A stretch of 26,938 bases of DNA from contig CAYWMN010000015.1 in NCBI GenBank assembly GCA_964459065.1, positions 1-26,938 of the forward strand, given 5' to 3'. The notes below the pieces were generated by a model. It was not told the origin of the DNA, made no database searches, and saw only the letters and a list, made by a program, of their open reading frames with translations. The translations under genes and the position numbers were made by a program. The stretch is from JAMCXS01 sp964459065 (lineage in GTDB: Bacteria; Acidobacteriota; Terriglobia; UBA7540). Positions 12,835 through 21,603 of the stretch are shown here, one piece after another. Each line of letters starts with the position of its first letter. Positions within the stretch are counted from its first letter, which is position 1.

Positions 12835-14636
12835 ACGAGGTCTCCGGAAAGAACATTTTGGTGGTGGGGCTTGCGAGGTCGGGGCTGGCGGCGGCGCGCC
12901 GTCTGGCCGAGCGTGGAGCGGCGGTGACGGTGACCGATCAAAGCCCGCCGGAGAAGTTTTCCAAGGAAATTCCCGAACTCCTCCGCCTTAAAATCGGCAT
13001 GGAGCTGGGCCTGCACCGCGAGGAGACTTTCCTGCGGCAGGATGCGATTGTGGTGAGCCCCGGCGTGCCGGCCGACCTGCCGGTGCTGAACCTTGCCCGG
13101 AAGAAGGGCCTTGTGGTGGTTCCGGAAATCGAGGTTGCCGGCTGGTTTCTCACCTCGCGGCTGGCGGGCATTACCGGGACCAACGGGAAGACCACCACGA
13201 CGGCGCTGCTGGGAAAGATGCTGGAAGCATCGGGATTCTCCACTTTTGTGGGCGGCAATATCGGGGTGCCGCTCGTTTCGGCGCTCGATTGCGACCCGCA
13301 GCCTTCCATTGCGGTCGCCGAACTGAGCAGCTTTCAGCTTGAAACCATCGAGGCTTTCCGGCCCCATGTGGCGGCGCTGCTGAATCTTACGCCCAACCAC
13401 CTGGACCGGCATCCGGACTTTGACGCCTACGTTGCCGCCAAGGCCCGGATTTTCAAGAACCAGACCGAATCCGATTATGCGATTCTGAATGCCGACGATA
13501 ACCAGGTGATGAGCCTGGCCCCGGAAATTCGAAGCCGGAAAATCTATTTCAGCCGCAAGCGGGAGCTTGCCGAAGGGGTTTTCCTCTCCGGAAGGAAGAT
13601 TCAATACCGGGTCCGGAACCTGGAAGCGGACTTGATGAAAACGTCGGACATCCGATTGCGCGGAGAGTTCAACCTGGAAAACGTCCTGGCCGCCGCCGCC
13701 GCGGCGTGCGTTCTGGGCGCGGGGTTCGGCTCCATCCGCCGGGCCGCCCGCGAGTTTTATGGGGTGGAGCACCGGCTGGAGTTCGTGGGGGAATTGAAGG
13801 GCGTGGAGTTCTATAACGATTCGAAGGCCACCAGCGTGGACGCCGCCCTCAAGGCGCTTTCAACTTTTGAGCGGGGTGTGCATCTGATCCTGGGCGGCAA
13901 GGACAAGGGCGCGCCCTATGCTCCGCTTCGCGGCCTGCTGGAAGGCCGGGTGAAGGAAGTTCTGGTGATCGGCGCGGCGCGCGAGCGGATCAAAAATGAG
14001 CTGGCCGGAGCGGCTGAACTGGTGGATGCCGGTGATCTGGAGACGGCCGTCCGGACCTCGTTTGACCGCGCCCAGACTGGCGACGTGATTCTGCTGGCTC
14101 CTGCCTGCTCGAGCTTTGACCAGTTTGAAAATTTTGAACACCGGGGCCGGGCGTTCAAGGATCTGGTTGAGCGGCTTGCCGTGGAATATGCCGGCAAGCG
14201 CCCGGCGGGAAACTTACAGCAAGCAAGCGAGACCGGGCAAATGAAACCGGAGCCTGCAAATGCCGCAGCGCCGGATGCCGACGCCCCGGGACTTTCCATC
14301 CTCGATGCGGACGAAGCCGGGACGGGTGAAGCTCCGGACCAGACGCGGAACGCCCCAGAGCCCCCGCGCCTTTCGGCGCCCAGGGAGCTGGAATACGTCT
14401 ACGAAGTGAGCGCGGAAGAGATTTCTCCCGGCCCGGCGCCCGGTTTGGGCGATGAAATTGAAGAGCCGGTTTATGACGCCGGGAAGATGGCAGACGTGGA
14501 ACCGGTGGAAGATGAAGTCCTGGCCTTTGAAGTCCGGCGTACGCCGGATGTGAAACGGGCCAATCCAACAAGCAAACGGCGTGGGGCCGTCCGAGCCGGT
14601 TCCACCGATCCTGGCGCGACTCGAGAGATGGAATAG
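12831..14636 (+). CDS. murD: UDP-MurNAc-L-Ala:D-Glu ligase MurD with long acidic C-terminal extension
   Basis: MurD adds D-glutamate to UDP-MurNAc-L-alanine with ATP. The Rossmann-like N-terminus (KNILVVGLARSGLAAARRLAERG), the ATP loop GTNGKTTT at residues 116-123, ELSSFQLE, NLTPNHLDRH and the C-terminal DSKATSVDAALKAL with LLAPACSSFDQFENFEHRG are all characteristic. The GTG start has GGAGG at 12821-12825 with 5-base spacing and overlaps the preceding stop. At 601 residues it exceeds the usual 440-460: the enzyme ends near residue 453, and about 147 further residues are rich in Pro, Ala, Glu and Asp, probably disordered, with the segment RELEYVYEVSAEEI and a basic end (NPTSKRRGAVRAG). I do not recognise a domain in the extension. 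Confidence 0.93.
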   Translation: MNEVSGKNILVVGLARSGLAAARRLAERGAAVTVTDQSPPEKFSKEIPELLRLKIGMELGLHREETFLRQDAIVVSPGVPADLPVLNLARKKGLVVVPEIEVAGWFLTSRLAGITGTNGKTTTTALLGKMLEASGFSTFVGGNIGVPLVSALDCDPQPSIAVAELSSFQLETIEAFRPHVAALLNLTPNHLDRHPDFDAYVAAKARIFKNQTESDYAILNADDNQVMSLAPEIRSRKIYFSRKRELAEGVFLSGRKIQYRVRNLEADLMKTSDIRLRGEFNLENVLAAAAAACVLGAGFGSIRRAAREFYGVEHRLEFVGELKGVEFYNDSKATSVDAALKALSTFERGVHLILGGKDKGAPYAPLRGLLEGRVKEVLVIGAARERIKNELAGAAELVDAGDLETAVRTSFDRAQTGDVILLAPACSSFDQFENFEHRGRAFKDLVERLAVEYAGKRPAGNLQQASETGQMKPEPANAAAPDADAPGLSILDADEAGTGEAPDQTRNAPEPPRLSAPRELEYVYEVSAEEISPGPAPGLGDEIEEPVYDAGKMADVEPVEDEVLAFEVRRTPDVKRANPTSKRRGAVRAGSTDPGATREME

Positions 14637-14643
14637 CTGCAGC

Positions 14644-15735
14644 ATGGCGCGACGACTTCAAGCCGACCGGGTTTTGTTTGGAGCGGTGATCATCCTGGTG
14701 TTGTTCGGGATCATCATGGTCTTCAGCGCCTCCGCCGTGATCGCGCAGGAGAACACCGGCAACAGCACGTATTATCTGGCGCGGCAGGGTGTTTACGCGG
14801 TTCTGGGGCTGTTGCTGATGGTGGCGATGATGAATGTGGACTACCGCCGGCTGAAGCACCCTCTGGTTCTTTTTCCGGCGCTGGGCCTGCAGGTGTTGAT
14901 GCTTTTTGTGGTGCTGCTGTGGGACCCGTTCCACAACGCCCACCGCTGGCTGCACGCCGGGCCGGTAAGCTTTCAGCCTTCCGAGTTCTCCAAGATTGTC
15001 ATCATTGTCTTTTTGGCTTACTTCCTGGAGCTTCACAAGAACGAGGTCAGCGATTGGAAGCGGACGCTCCTGCCGATCGGGCTGGTGGTTGGAATCGACG
15101 CCCTGCTGATCCTTCGCGAGCCCGACTTTGGGACCACGCTGGCCCTCGCGATGATTGTGGCGGCCATGCTTTTTGCGGCGGGATTACCCCTGGTCTATTA
15201 CGGATATGGAATGCTGGCGGCCTTCCCGCTGATTTTTTTACTGATTTTTCATGTGGGGTACCGGTACCGGCGCGTCCTGGCTTTTTTGCACCCCTATAAG
15301 GACCCGCTGGGGGTGGGATTCCAAATTATTCAGTCTTTCATTGCGGTGGGAACCGGCGGCATTACCGGCGTGGGACTGATGGAGGGGAAAGAGAAGCTTT
15401 TTTTCCTTCCGGAGCCCCAAACCGACTTTATTTTTGCCGTCATCAGCGAGGAACTGGGCTTGATCGGGGCCCTTGCCGTTCTGGCGCTTTTCGGAGTGAT
15501 CTTGTGGCGGGGTTTGCGGGCGGCGGCGCGCTGTTCGAATGATTTCGGGCGTCTGCTGGCGATCGGGCTGACGGTGATGGTGGTGGGGGAAGCCCTGGTG
15601 AACATCAGCGTGGTGATCGGCCTGCTGCCGACCAAAGGCATTCCGCTGCCGCTGATCAGCTACGGCGGCTCCTCCCTGGTGATGACCCTGCTGGCGATCG
15701 GGATTTTGTTGAACATCTCCCAAAACACCAGTTAG
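14644..15735 (+). CDS. ftsW: Septal peptidoglycan glycosyltransferase FtsW
   Basis: FtsW is the SEDS-family polymerase that makes septal glycan strands from lipid II together with FtsI. The 363-residue protein shows about ten membrane segments. Family motifs are FSASAV in the first segment, HRWLHAGPVSFQPSEFSKI, REPDFGTTLAL, the long GFQIIQSFIAVGTGG with GLMEGKEKLFFLPEPQTDFIFAVISEELG, and PLISYGGSSLV near the end. A GTG at 14581 opens the frame inside murD, but ATG 14644 lies just after the murD stop and gives the usual start (MARRLQADRVLFG). The ribosome site is poor, so coupling to murD is likely. RodA is the alternative paralogue; the position next to murG and murD favours FtsW. Confidence 0.94.
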   Translation: MARRLQADRVLFGAVIILVLFGIIMVFSASAVIAQENTGNSTYYLARQGVYAVLGLLLMVAMMNVDYRRLKHPLVLFPALGLQVLMLFVVLLWDPFHNAHRWLHAGPVSFQPSEFSKIVIIVFLAYFLELHKNEVSDWKRTLLPIGLVVGIDALLILREPDFGTTLALAMIVAAMLFAAGLPLVYYGYGMLAAFPLIFLLIFHVGYRYRRVLAFLHPYKDPLGVGFQIIQSFIAVGTGGITGVGLMEGKEKLFFLPEPQTDFIFAVISEELGLIGALAVLALFGVILWRGLRAAARCSNDFGRLLAIGLTVMVVGEALVNISVVIGLLPTKGIPLPLISYGGSSLVMTLLAIGILLNISQNTS

Positions 15736-15788
15736 GCGTTCGCGGATGGAGCGAAACGGCCTGAGGAATCTTGCATCAGGACAAACTT

Positions 15789-16952
15789 ATGGCGGCGGAA
15801 ATAGAGGCGGCCAGGGCGCCGGGCACGGCAACCCAATCCCGCGGCGTGGTTCGCGTCCTGATGGCGGCCGGCGGAACGGGCGGGCACATTTTTCCGGCTC
15901 TTGCCGTGGCGGATGAATTGCGCCGGCGGCCGGAAGTGGATGGCTCCGGCGGGCTGGCTTACGAAACGGTGTTTCTGGGCACCGGCCGGGGCCTGGAAGC
16001 GAAATTGGTTCCCCAGGCGGGCTACGGGCTGGAGACGATCAAAGGAGCGGGGCTCAAGGGCATCCGGGGCTGGAAGCGATGCGTGAACCTGGCCGCGCTT
16101 CCCCGGAGCGCCTGGGAGGCCGCGCGGGTGCTTTACCGCTATCGTCCCAGGGTGGTGGTGGGAATCGGCGGGTATATTTCCGGGCCCGTGATGCTGGAGG
16201 CCGCGCTGGCGGGAATTCCAACCCTGTTGTTTGAGCCCAATGCGGTTCCGGGGTTTACGAACCGCGTTTTGGCGCCTGTGGTGAGGCGGGCGGCGGTGGG
16301 CTTCCAGGTAGCGGCATCGGTTTACGGCAGCAAAGCGGTCTGGACCGGGCATCCCGTCCGCCCGGAGTTTTACCGGATTGCTCCCAAGGCGCACACCGCG
16401 CCATTCACGATCTTGATTGCCGGGGGAAGCCAGGGCGCACGGGCGTTGAACGAATGCCTGATAAAAAGCCTGCCGCTTTTCCAGGCTGAATCGCCGGATG
16501 TGAGATTTGTTCATCAGACGGGTAAGGCAGATTATAATGTTGTTCGGGCTGCTTACGATAAGCTGGGCATCGAGGCCGAAACGAGCGCGTTCTTTGATCC
16601 GATTGTGGACGCCTTTTCCCGGGTGGATCTGATTATTGGCCGCGCTGGAGCTTCCACCGTGGCCGAATTGGCGGCTGCCGGAAGGGCCTCCATCCTGGTG
16701 CCTTATCCTTCTGCCGCGGACCAGCACCAGTTGCAGAACTCGCGAGCGCTGGCCGATGCCGGCGGGGCCCGGGTTATCGAGCAGAAGGACCTGACGCCGC
16801 AGCGCCTGGTGAGGGAGGTTTTGAGCTTGCTCCGCGATCCGGAGAAGCTGAGCCTGATGGAACAAAAGGCCCGGAGCCTGGCCCGGCCTGAAGCTGCGAA
16901 ACGGATTGTGGACCTGATTGCAGAATTGGCAGCAGGAAAGCGGGCCGGCTAG
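15789..16952 (+). CDS. murG: UDP-GlcNAc:lipid I N-acetylglucosamine transferase MurG
   Basis: MurG converts lipid I to lipid II on the cytoplasmic face of the membrane (GT-B fold, family GT28). The 387-residue protein has the glycine-rich loop GGTGGH at residues 28-33, VVVGIGGYISGPVMLEA, the LFEPNAVPGFTNR segment, the second-domain GGSQGARALNE, and the UDP-GlcNAc binding region IGRAGASTVAELAAAGRASILVPYPSAADQHQ. The frame is open from a TTG at 15771, but ATG 15789 with AGGA at 15778-15781 is the better start. The N-terminus carries about 20 residues before the fold begins, slightly longer than usual. It lies 53 bases after ftsW. Confidence 0.96.
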   Translation: MAAEIEAARAPGTATQSRGVVRVLMAAGGTGGHIFPALAVADELRRRPEVDGSGGLAYETVFLGTGRGLEAKLVPQAGYGLETIKGAGLKGIRGWKRCVNLAALPRSAWEAARVLYRYRPRVVVGIGGYISGPVMLEAALAGIPTLLFEPNAVPGFTNRVLAPVVRRAAVGFQVAASVYGSKAVWTGHPVRPEFYRIAPKAHTAPFTILIAGGSQGARALNECLIKSLPLFQAESPDVRFVHQTGKADYNVVRAAYDKLGIEAETSAFFDPIVDAFSRVDLIIGRAGASTVAELAAAGRASILVPYPSAADQHQLQNSRALADAGGARVIEQKDLTPQRLVREVLSLLRDPEKLSLMEQKARSLARPEAAKRIVDLIAELAAGKRAG

Positions 16953-16982
16953 CGAGCGGGGAAAATTGGAAAACGGAAGTCA

Positions 16983-18395
16983 ATGATGTTAGGGAAGATT
17001 CGAAGAATTCATTTTGTGGGCATCGGCGGCATCGGGATGAGCGGCATTGCTGAAGTGCTGTTGAATCTGGGCTTCAGCGTCTCCGGCTCGGACCTGAGGC
17101 AGACGCCGGTGACCGAGCGGCTGGCCGGCCTGGGTGCGCAGATCGGGATCGGGCACCGGGCCGAGAACGTGGGCCGGGCGGAAGTGGTTGTGGTATCTTC
17201 GGCCGTGCCGGATGACAACCCCGAGGTTGTGCAAGCGAAACAGCGCAAAATCCCGGTGATACCCCGCGCCGAGATGCTGGCCGAACTGATGCGGCTGAAA
17301 TATTGCGTGACCGTCGCCGGTTCGCACGGAAAGACCACCGTGACTTCCATGGTGGCCGTGATGCTGGCGCAGGCGGGCCTTGACCCGACGGCGGTGATCG
17401 GCGGGCGCCTGGACGCTTTTGGATCGAGCGCGCGGCTGGGCAAAGGGGAACTGATGGTGGTGGAAGCCGATGAAAGCGACCGCTCGTTCCTGTGCCTGCA
17501 TCCGACCCTTGCCGTGGTGACCAACATTGACCGGGAACATCTGGACCACTACGAGAACCTGGACGAAATCGTCAGTTCGTTTGCCTGCTTCATGAACAAA
17601 GTGCCTTTTTACGGCGCCGTAATCGCCTGCTTTGACCCACCCTGGCGCCAGGCCCTGGAGGCCGTGCTGCCGCAGCTCGGCCGGCGCATCGTGACTTACG
17701 GCCTGGAGCCCGGAGCCGACGCGACGGCTCGTAATATTGATCTGCAAGCGGGCGGTTCCAGCTTTGACGTCCACATCAACGGAACCCGGCTGGGGCGCTT
17801 CCGGGTGAATGTTCCCGGCCGTCACAGCGTCCAGAACGCGCTGGCCGCCATTGTGGCGGGGTGCGAGCTGGACCTCACGCCGGAACAGATTCGGGAAGGC
17901 CTGGAGTGCTTTAAGGGCGTCGACCGGCGTTTCCAAATCAAAGCGGAAGTGGACGGCGTGACCGTCGTCGATGATTACGGCCACCATCCCACGGAGATCA
18001 AGGCGATGCTGGACGCTGCAAGCCTGCGCGGCGCCAAGCGGATTTGGGCCATCTTCCAGCCGCACCGCTATAGCCGGACGAAGTTCCTGATGGATGACTT
18101 TGCCCAATGTTTTGAGGCGTGCGACCGGGTTTATGTGCTGGATATCTATGGTGCCAGCGAGGAGCCGATTGAGGGTGTCGCCTCCCGGCGGCTGGTGCAA
18201 AGGATGGCGGAACTGGGTTTTGGACGCGCGCGTTATGCGGCGTCGGAAGACGCCGTGGTGGACGAGGTGCTGGCCGAAGTCAAGGCCGGCGATTTGATTC
18301 TGACCATCGGGGCCGGCAACGTGTGGCGAATTGCGGAGACGCTGGCGGCAAGACTGGGCCATCGCGCGGCGCGCGTGAGCGGGGTGAAGGCCTGA
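16983..18395 (+). CDS. murC: UDP-N-acetylmuramate:L-alanine ligase MurC
   Basis: MurC adds the first stem-peptide residue, L-alanine, to UDP-MurNAc with ATP. The 470-residue protein shows FVGIGGIGMSGIAEVL at the N-terminus, the ATP loop GSHGKTT at residues 113-119, EADESDRSFL, NIDREHLDHY, the DDYGHHPTEIKA motif and FQPHRYSRT, all typical of MurC. ATG codons stand at both 16983 and 16986 behind GGAAG at 16975-16979; either could be used. The stop TGA overlaps the murB ATG by one base, indicating coupling. The long open frame on the opposite strand is a composition artefact. Confidence 0.96.
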   Translation: MMLGKIRRIHFVGIGGIGMSGIAEVLLNLGFSVSGSDLRQTPVTERLAGLGAQIGIGHRAENVGRAEVVVVSSAVPDDNPEVVQAKQRKIPVIPRAEMLAELMRLKYCVTVAGSHGKTTVTSMVAVMLAQAGLDPTAVIGGRLDAFGSSARLGKGELMVVEADESDRSFLCLHPTLAVVTNIDREHLDHYENLDEIVSSFACFMNKVPFYGAVIACFDPPWRQALEAVLPQLGRRIVTYGLEPGADATARNIDLQAGGSSFDVHINGTRLGRFRVNVPGRHSVQNALAAIVAGCELDLTPEQIREGLECFKGVDRRFQIKAEVDGVTVVDDYGHHPTEIKAMLDAASLRGAKRIWAIFQPHRYSRTKFLMDDFAQCFEACDRVYVLDIYGASEEPIEGVASRRLVQRMAELGFGRARYAASEDAVVDEVLAEVKAGDLILTIGAGNVWRIAETLAARLGHRAARVSGVKA

Positions 18396-19324
18396 TGCTT
18401 TCGAAGGCTCTACAGGAGGAAATCACCGGGCGCATCCAGGAGGCCGGCGGCGTGTGGCTTGCTCAGGAATTGCTGGCCCGGCACACCTCGCTCGGGGTTG
18501 GCGGGCCTGCCGATTTGGTTGAGATTCAGGAGGCTTCCGCGCTTCCGCAAGTGGTTGCCATCCTCCGGGATTATGGCCTTCCCTGGAGAATCATGGGCGG
18601 CGGCAGCAACCTGCTGGTGGCCGACGAAGGCCTTGCCGGCGTGGTGTTGCACCTGGTGCGATCCCGGGCCAGACTCGAGTTCCAGGAAAACCAGGTGGAG
18701 GTCCCCGCCTCGCAAAATCTCGGGACGACCGTGATGGAATGCGCCAAGAGAAATCTGGGCGGGATGGAAGGATTGATCGGAGTGCCCGGAAGCGTCGGCG
18801 GCGCGCTGCGAATGAATGCCGGCGCTTATGGAACGCAGATCGGGGACGTTGTGCGATCGATGAAAATCTTTCGCGGCGCCACGGGCCAGGTGGAAACGCT
18901 CCAAACCGGCGAGATGCGTTTTGAGTACCGGCACACGGGCTTTTCGCCCGACGACGTGATGCTCTCGGTTCTGCTGGAACTGCCCGAACGCCCTTATGAG
19001 GATATCCTTGAGCGGGTGAAGCAGTGCAATCAGAAGCGCCGCGCCTCCCAGCCGGTGAACGAAAAAAGCGCGGGATGTATTTTTAAAAATCCTCCCGGAC
19101 TCTCAGCCGGCAAAATGATTGATGAATTGGGGATGAAAGGAACTCGCGTGGGCGGGGCGGTGGTTTCGGAACGGCACGCCAACTTTCTGGTGAACCGCTT
19201 TGAGGCCAGGGCTTCCGACATCCTGCGGCTGATCAGCCTGATCCGGGAAAGAGTTCTCCAGGCTTACGGAGTAGAGCTCGAAGAAGAAGTGATTGTTTGG
19301 CGGGACATAGCAAGGTTGCAATAA
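18395..19324 (+). CDS. murB: UDP-N-acetylenolpyruvoylglucosamine reductase MurB
   Basis: MurB reduces UDP-GlcNAc-enolpyruvate to UDP-MurNAc with NADPH and bound FAD. The 309-residue protein contains TSLGVGGPADL, the FAD-binding GGGSNLLVADEG, LIGVPGSVGGALRMNAGAYG and the C-terminal KSAGCIFKNPPGLSAGKMIDELGMKG followed by GGAVVSERHANFLVN, which matches the shorter type II MurB family. In the active-site motif a Cys (SAGC) stands where Ser is the proton donor in E. coli-type MurB. ATG 18395 overlaps the murC stop, with GGTGAAGG at 18383-18390 as the ribosome site, so I prefer it over the earlier in-frame start. Confidence 0.95.
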   Translation: MLSKALQEEITGRIQEAGGVWLAQELLARHTSLGVGGPADLVEIQEASALPQVVAILRDYGLPWRIMGGGSNLLVADEGLAGVVLHLVRSRARLEFQENQVEVPASQNLGTTVMECAKRNLGGMEGLIGVPGSVGGALRMNAGAYGTQIGDVVRSMKIFRGATGQVETLQTGEMRFEYRHTGFSPDDVMLSVLLELPERPYEDILERVKQCNQKRRASQPVNEKSAGCIFKNPPGLSAGKMIDELGMKGTRVGGAVVSERHANFLVNRFEARASDILRLISLIRERVLQAYGVELEEEVIVWRDIARLQ

Positions 19325-19393
19325 GGCCGGAGGAAATCATCGGCCGGCGGCCAGTGGCCGGCTGAAAAATCGGGCTCCAGGCAGGCGGTGGCT

Positions 19394-20326
19394 ATGTTCG
19401 GGATTGAGGACGAAACGGGGGATAACGGTAGAGAACAATCGAACGCGACTCCGTACATGCGGCGATCACGGGCGGTGGCCGTGCGCCGCAGCCGGTTCCC
19501 GTGGGGCGTGCGGCGTCTTCTACGCTGGGGGCTGAGGGCGGTGTTTGTTCTGCTGCCGCTCGGCGCGGCGGGCTATCTGCTGACCGTCTATGCGCTGAAC
19601 TCACCGCGCTTTCAGTTGAGTTCTCCCGCAGACGTCGCCGTGGCGGGAAATCACTACGTTCCCAAGGAAGAGATTTTGAATGCTCTGGGCATTCCCGCGC
19701 GCAAGGCCAACTCCGGGATCAATATTTTCAGGATGTCGTTGGAAAGCAGAGAAAAACAGATTGACGCGATCCCCTGGATCCTTTCATCGACGATTGTGCG
19801 GTCTTATCCCCACCATCTGGCCGTCTACGTGAAAGAGCGGAAGCCCGTGGCGTTTGTGAGCGTGGCGGGCGACGTCAAGCTGGTGGACCAGAACGGCGTT
19901 TTGCTGGATACTCCCGAGAGGAGCCATTTCGATTTCCCTATTATCCGGGGACTCGATTTCCGGGAAAACCCGAACGCGCTGAAATCCCAAGTCGATCTTT
20001 ATCTCGAATTCATGCAGGAGACATCGGATAAAATGTCGGTTTCGGGTTGGACGGTTTCCGAGGTCAATCTCAGCGACCCGGGCGATCTTGAGGCTCTGGT
20101 GGTTCAGGGAAAGCAAACCCTGCTGATCCGTTTTGGCCGGAGAGACTTTTTGACGCGGTTTAAGAATTTTCTGGCGGTGCTTCCCGAGTTGCGCAAAGCG
20201 AACTCGCCGATCAATTCTATCGACTTGCGTTACAACAATCAGGTTGTCGTTAATCCCGCCGGGCAAGGCTCGGGATCTGCTTCCAAGCCCAAACTCAAGA
20301 CCGGTGTGGCGGCAAAGAAAACTTAG
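19394..20326 (+). CDS. ftsQ: Cell division protein FtsQ
   Basis: FtsQ is a bitopic inner-membrane divisome protein that connects early and late division proteins. The 310-residue protein has a basic cytoplasmic segment (about 1-50), one membrane helix at about 55-75 (LRAVFVLLPLGAAGYLLTVYAL), and a periplasmic POTRA domain beginning around 84 (DVAVAGNHYVPKEEILNALGI), then the FtsQ beta domain with WILSSTIVRSYPHHLAVYVKERKPVAFV. The C-terminus is Ser/Lys-rich and probably disordered. A GTG lies two codons upstream, but ATG 19394 with AGGCGG at 19383-19388 is well spaced. The 69-base gap from murB holds a GCCGGC inverted repeat (19343-19348 and 19357-19362). No ddl gene precedes it, unlike E. coli. 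Confidence 0.92.
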   Translation: MFGIEDETGDNGREQSNATPYMRRSRAVAVRRSRFPWGVRRLLRWGLRAVFVLLPLGAAGYLLTVYALNSPRFQLSSPADVAVAGNHYVPKEEILNALGIPARKANSGINIFRMSLESREKQIDAIPWILSSTIVRSYPHHLAVYVKERKPVAFVSVAGDVKLVDQNGVLLDTPERSHFDFPIIRGLDFRENPNALKSQVDLYLEFMQETSDKMSVSGWTVSEVNLSDPGDLEALVVQGKQTLLIRFGRRDFLTRFKNFLAVLPELRKANSPINSIDLRYNNQVVVNPAGQGSGSASKPKLKTGVAAKKT

Positions 20327-20333
20327 GGACCCC

Positions 20334-21557
20334 TTGGCACACAGAGAACAGGCATTGATTGGACTGGACGTGGGAAGCAACAAGACTTGCGCCCTGGTCT
20401 GTTTCCCTACGGAGACAGGAAAACTCGAGGTTTCCGGCCTCGGCGTGGCAGAATCCCGGGGATGGCGCAAAGGCATTATCGTGAACCTTGACGCTGCCGT
20501 GCTTGCCATCAAGAAGGCGGTGGAAGCCGCCGAAGCAGCGGCTGGCTTTCCGCTTGATAAGGCGTACGTGGGGGTTGGCGGATCGCACATTCGGGGGATT
20601 AATTCAAGGGGCGCCGTGACAGTGGCTAACCGCGGCCACGGGGTCACGCGGGATGAAATCGGGCAGGTGATTCGGGCCTCCCAAAGCATCAACCTGCCGG
20701 AGGATCGTGAGTTGCTGCACGTGCTGCCGCAGGAGTTCCTGCTGGATTCGCAGGACGGGATTCGCGACCCACTGGGCATGGTGGGCTCCCGCCTGGAGGC
20801 CAACGTTCACCTGATTACGGCTTCGACGCTGGCATGGCAGAACATTGTGACCGCGGCCAATCGCGCGGGGATCGAAATCCCCGACAGCGGAACCGTTTTT
20901 GAACCCCTGGCGTGCGCCGATGCCTGCTTGACGACGGATGAACGTGAGCTGGGCGTGGCGCTGATCGACCTGGGGGCGGGATCATCGGATATGATCGTGT
21001 ACCAGAATGGAAGCGTCCGGCACACGGCGGTGATTCCGGTGGGAGGCGATCACTTTACCAATGACATTGCGGTGGGACTGCGCACCCCGATTCCGGAAGC
21101 TGAAAAGATCAAGCGGCTGTGGGGAAAACAGAGTTCCGGCCTGCCGGAATCAGCGGCCCTGGAAGTGCCCAGCGTGGGCGAGCGCCCGGCCCGCATCGTC
21201 AGTTACGGACGGCTGCGGGAGATCATCGAGCCCCGGGCGACGGAACTGCTGGAGCTGATTAAAGCCGATCTGGATCGCTTTGACCGGGAGAGCCCGCTGG
21301 GCGCGGGCGTGGTGCTGACCGGCGGCGGCGCCAAGCTGGGAGGGCTGGTCCAGGCGGCTGAACAGGTACTGGGACTTCCGGTTCGGGTCGGCTGCCCGAT
21401 GAATATGGAAGGATCGTCGGAAGTTCTGCCCGATCCCTCCTATGCGACGGTGGTGGGGCTTGTCGCGTACGGCAAGAAAATGCAGTTGATGCGGGACCAG
21501 CGGAACCAAGGTTGGATGGGAAAACTTTGGGGTGCGCTGAGCGGTTCTGGAAGCTAA
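20334..21557 (+). CDS. ftsA: Cell division protein FtsA
   Basis: FtsA is the actin-like protein that tethers FtsZ filaments to the membrane and recruits later divisome proteins. The 407-residue protein begins AHREQALIGLDVGSNKTCALV (phosphate 1 motif), has the SHS2-like 1C domain (about 80-160), IDLGAGSSDMIVY (phosphate 2), VVLTGGGAKLGGL (adenosine motif) and a C-terminal amphipathic segment GWMGKLWGALS that matches the membrane-targeting helix. The reading frame has no ATG or GTG near the N-terminus; TTG 20334, just after the ftsQ stop, gives a normal start, with only a weak GGGA ahead. A second TTG at 20355 is less likely because it would remove part of the first strand. Confidence 0.93.
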   Translation: MAHREQALIGLDVGSNKTCALVCFPTETGKLEVSGLGVAESRGWRKGIIVNLDAAVLAIKKAVEAAEAAAGFPLDKAYVGVGGSHIRGINSRGAVTVANRGHGVTRDEIGQVIRASQSINLPEDRELLHVLPQEFLLDSQDGIRDPLGMVGSRLEANVHLITASTLAWQNIVTAANRAGIEIPDSGTVFEPLACADACLTTDERELGVALIDLGAGSSDMIVYQNGSVRHTAVIPVGGDHFTNDIAVGLRTPIPEAEKIKRLWGKQSSGLPESAALEVPSVGERPARIVSYGRLREIIEPRATELLELIKADLDRFDRESPLGAGVVLTGGGAKLGGLVQAAEQVLGLPVRVGCPMNMEGSSEVLPDPSYATVVGLVAYGKKMQLMRDQRNQGWMGKLWGALSGSGS

Positions 21558-21603
21558 AGGATCATTCGCCGGGAGCGAATTATCGCCACGGCAGGGAGCG
21601 AGT

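Noticed and set aside
12642..13772. 376-codon minus-strand frame opposite the RHH gene and murD
   Set aside because: Opposite well-supported coding sequence; the plus-strand RHH gene has promoter, coupling and fold evidence, this one has none.
14581..14643. Earlier GTG start for ftsW inside murD
   Set aside because: The added 21 residues are not FtsW-like, and ATG 14644 gives the family start just after the murD stop.
16534..16539. TATAAT inside murG
   Set aside because: No matching -35 or extended -10 TG and no gene start nearby; likely a chance match in coding DNA.
16989..18362. 457-codon open frame on the minus strand opposite murC
   Set aside because: It is the antisense shadow of a clear murC; composition is His/Gln/Arg-rich, as expected from GC-rich antisense reading, with no recognisable domain.
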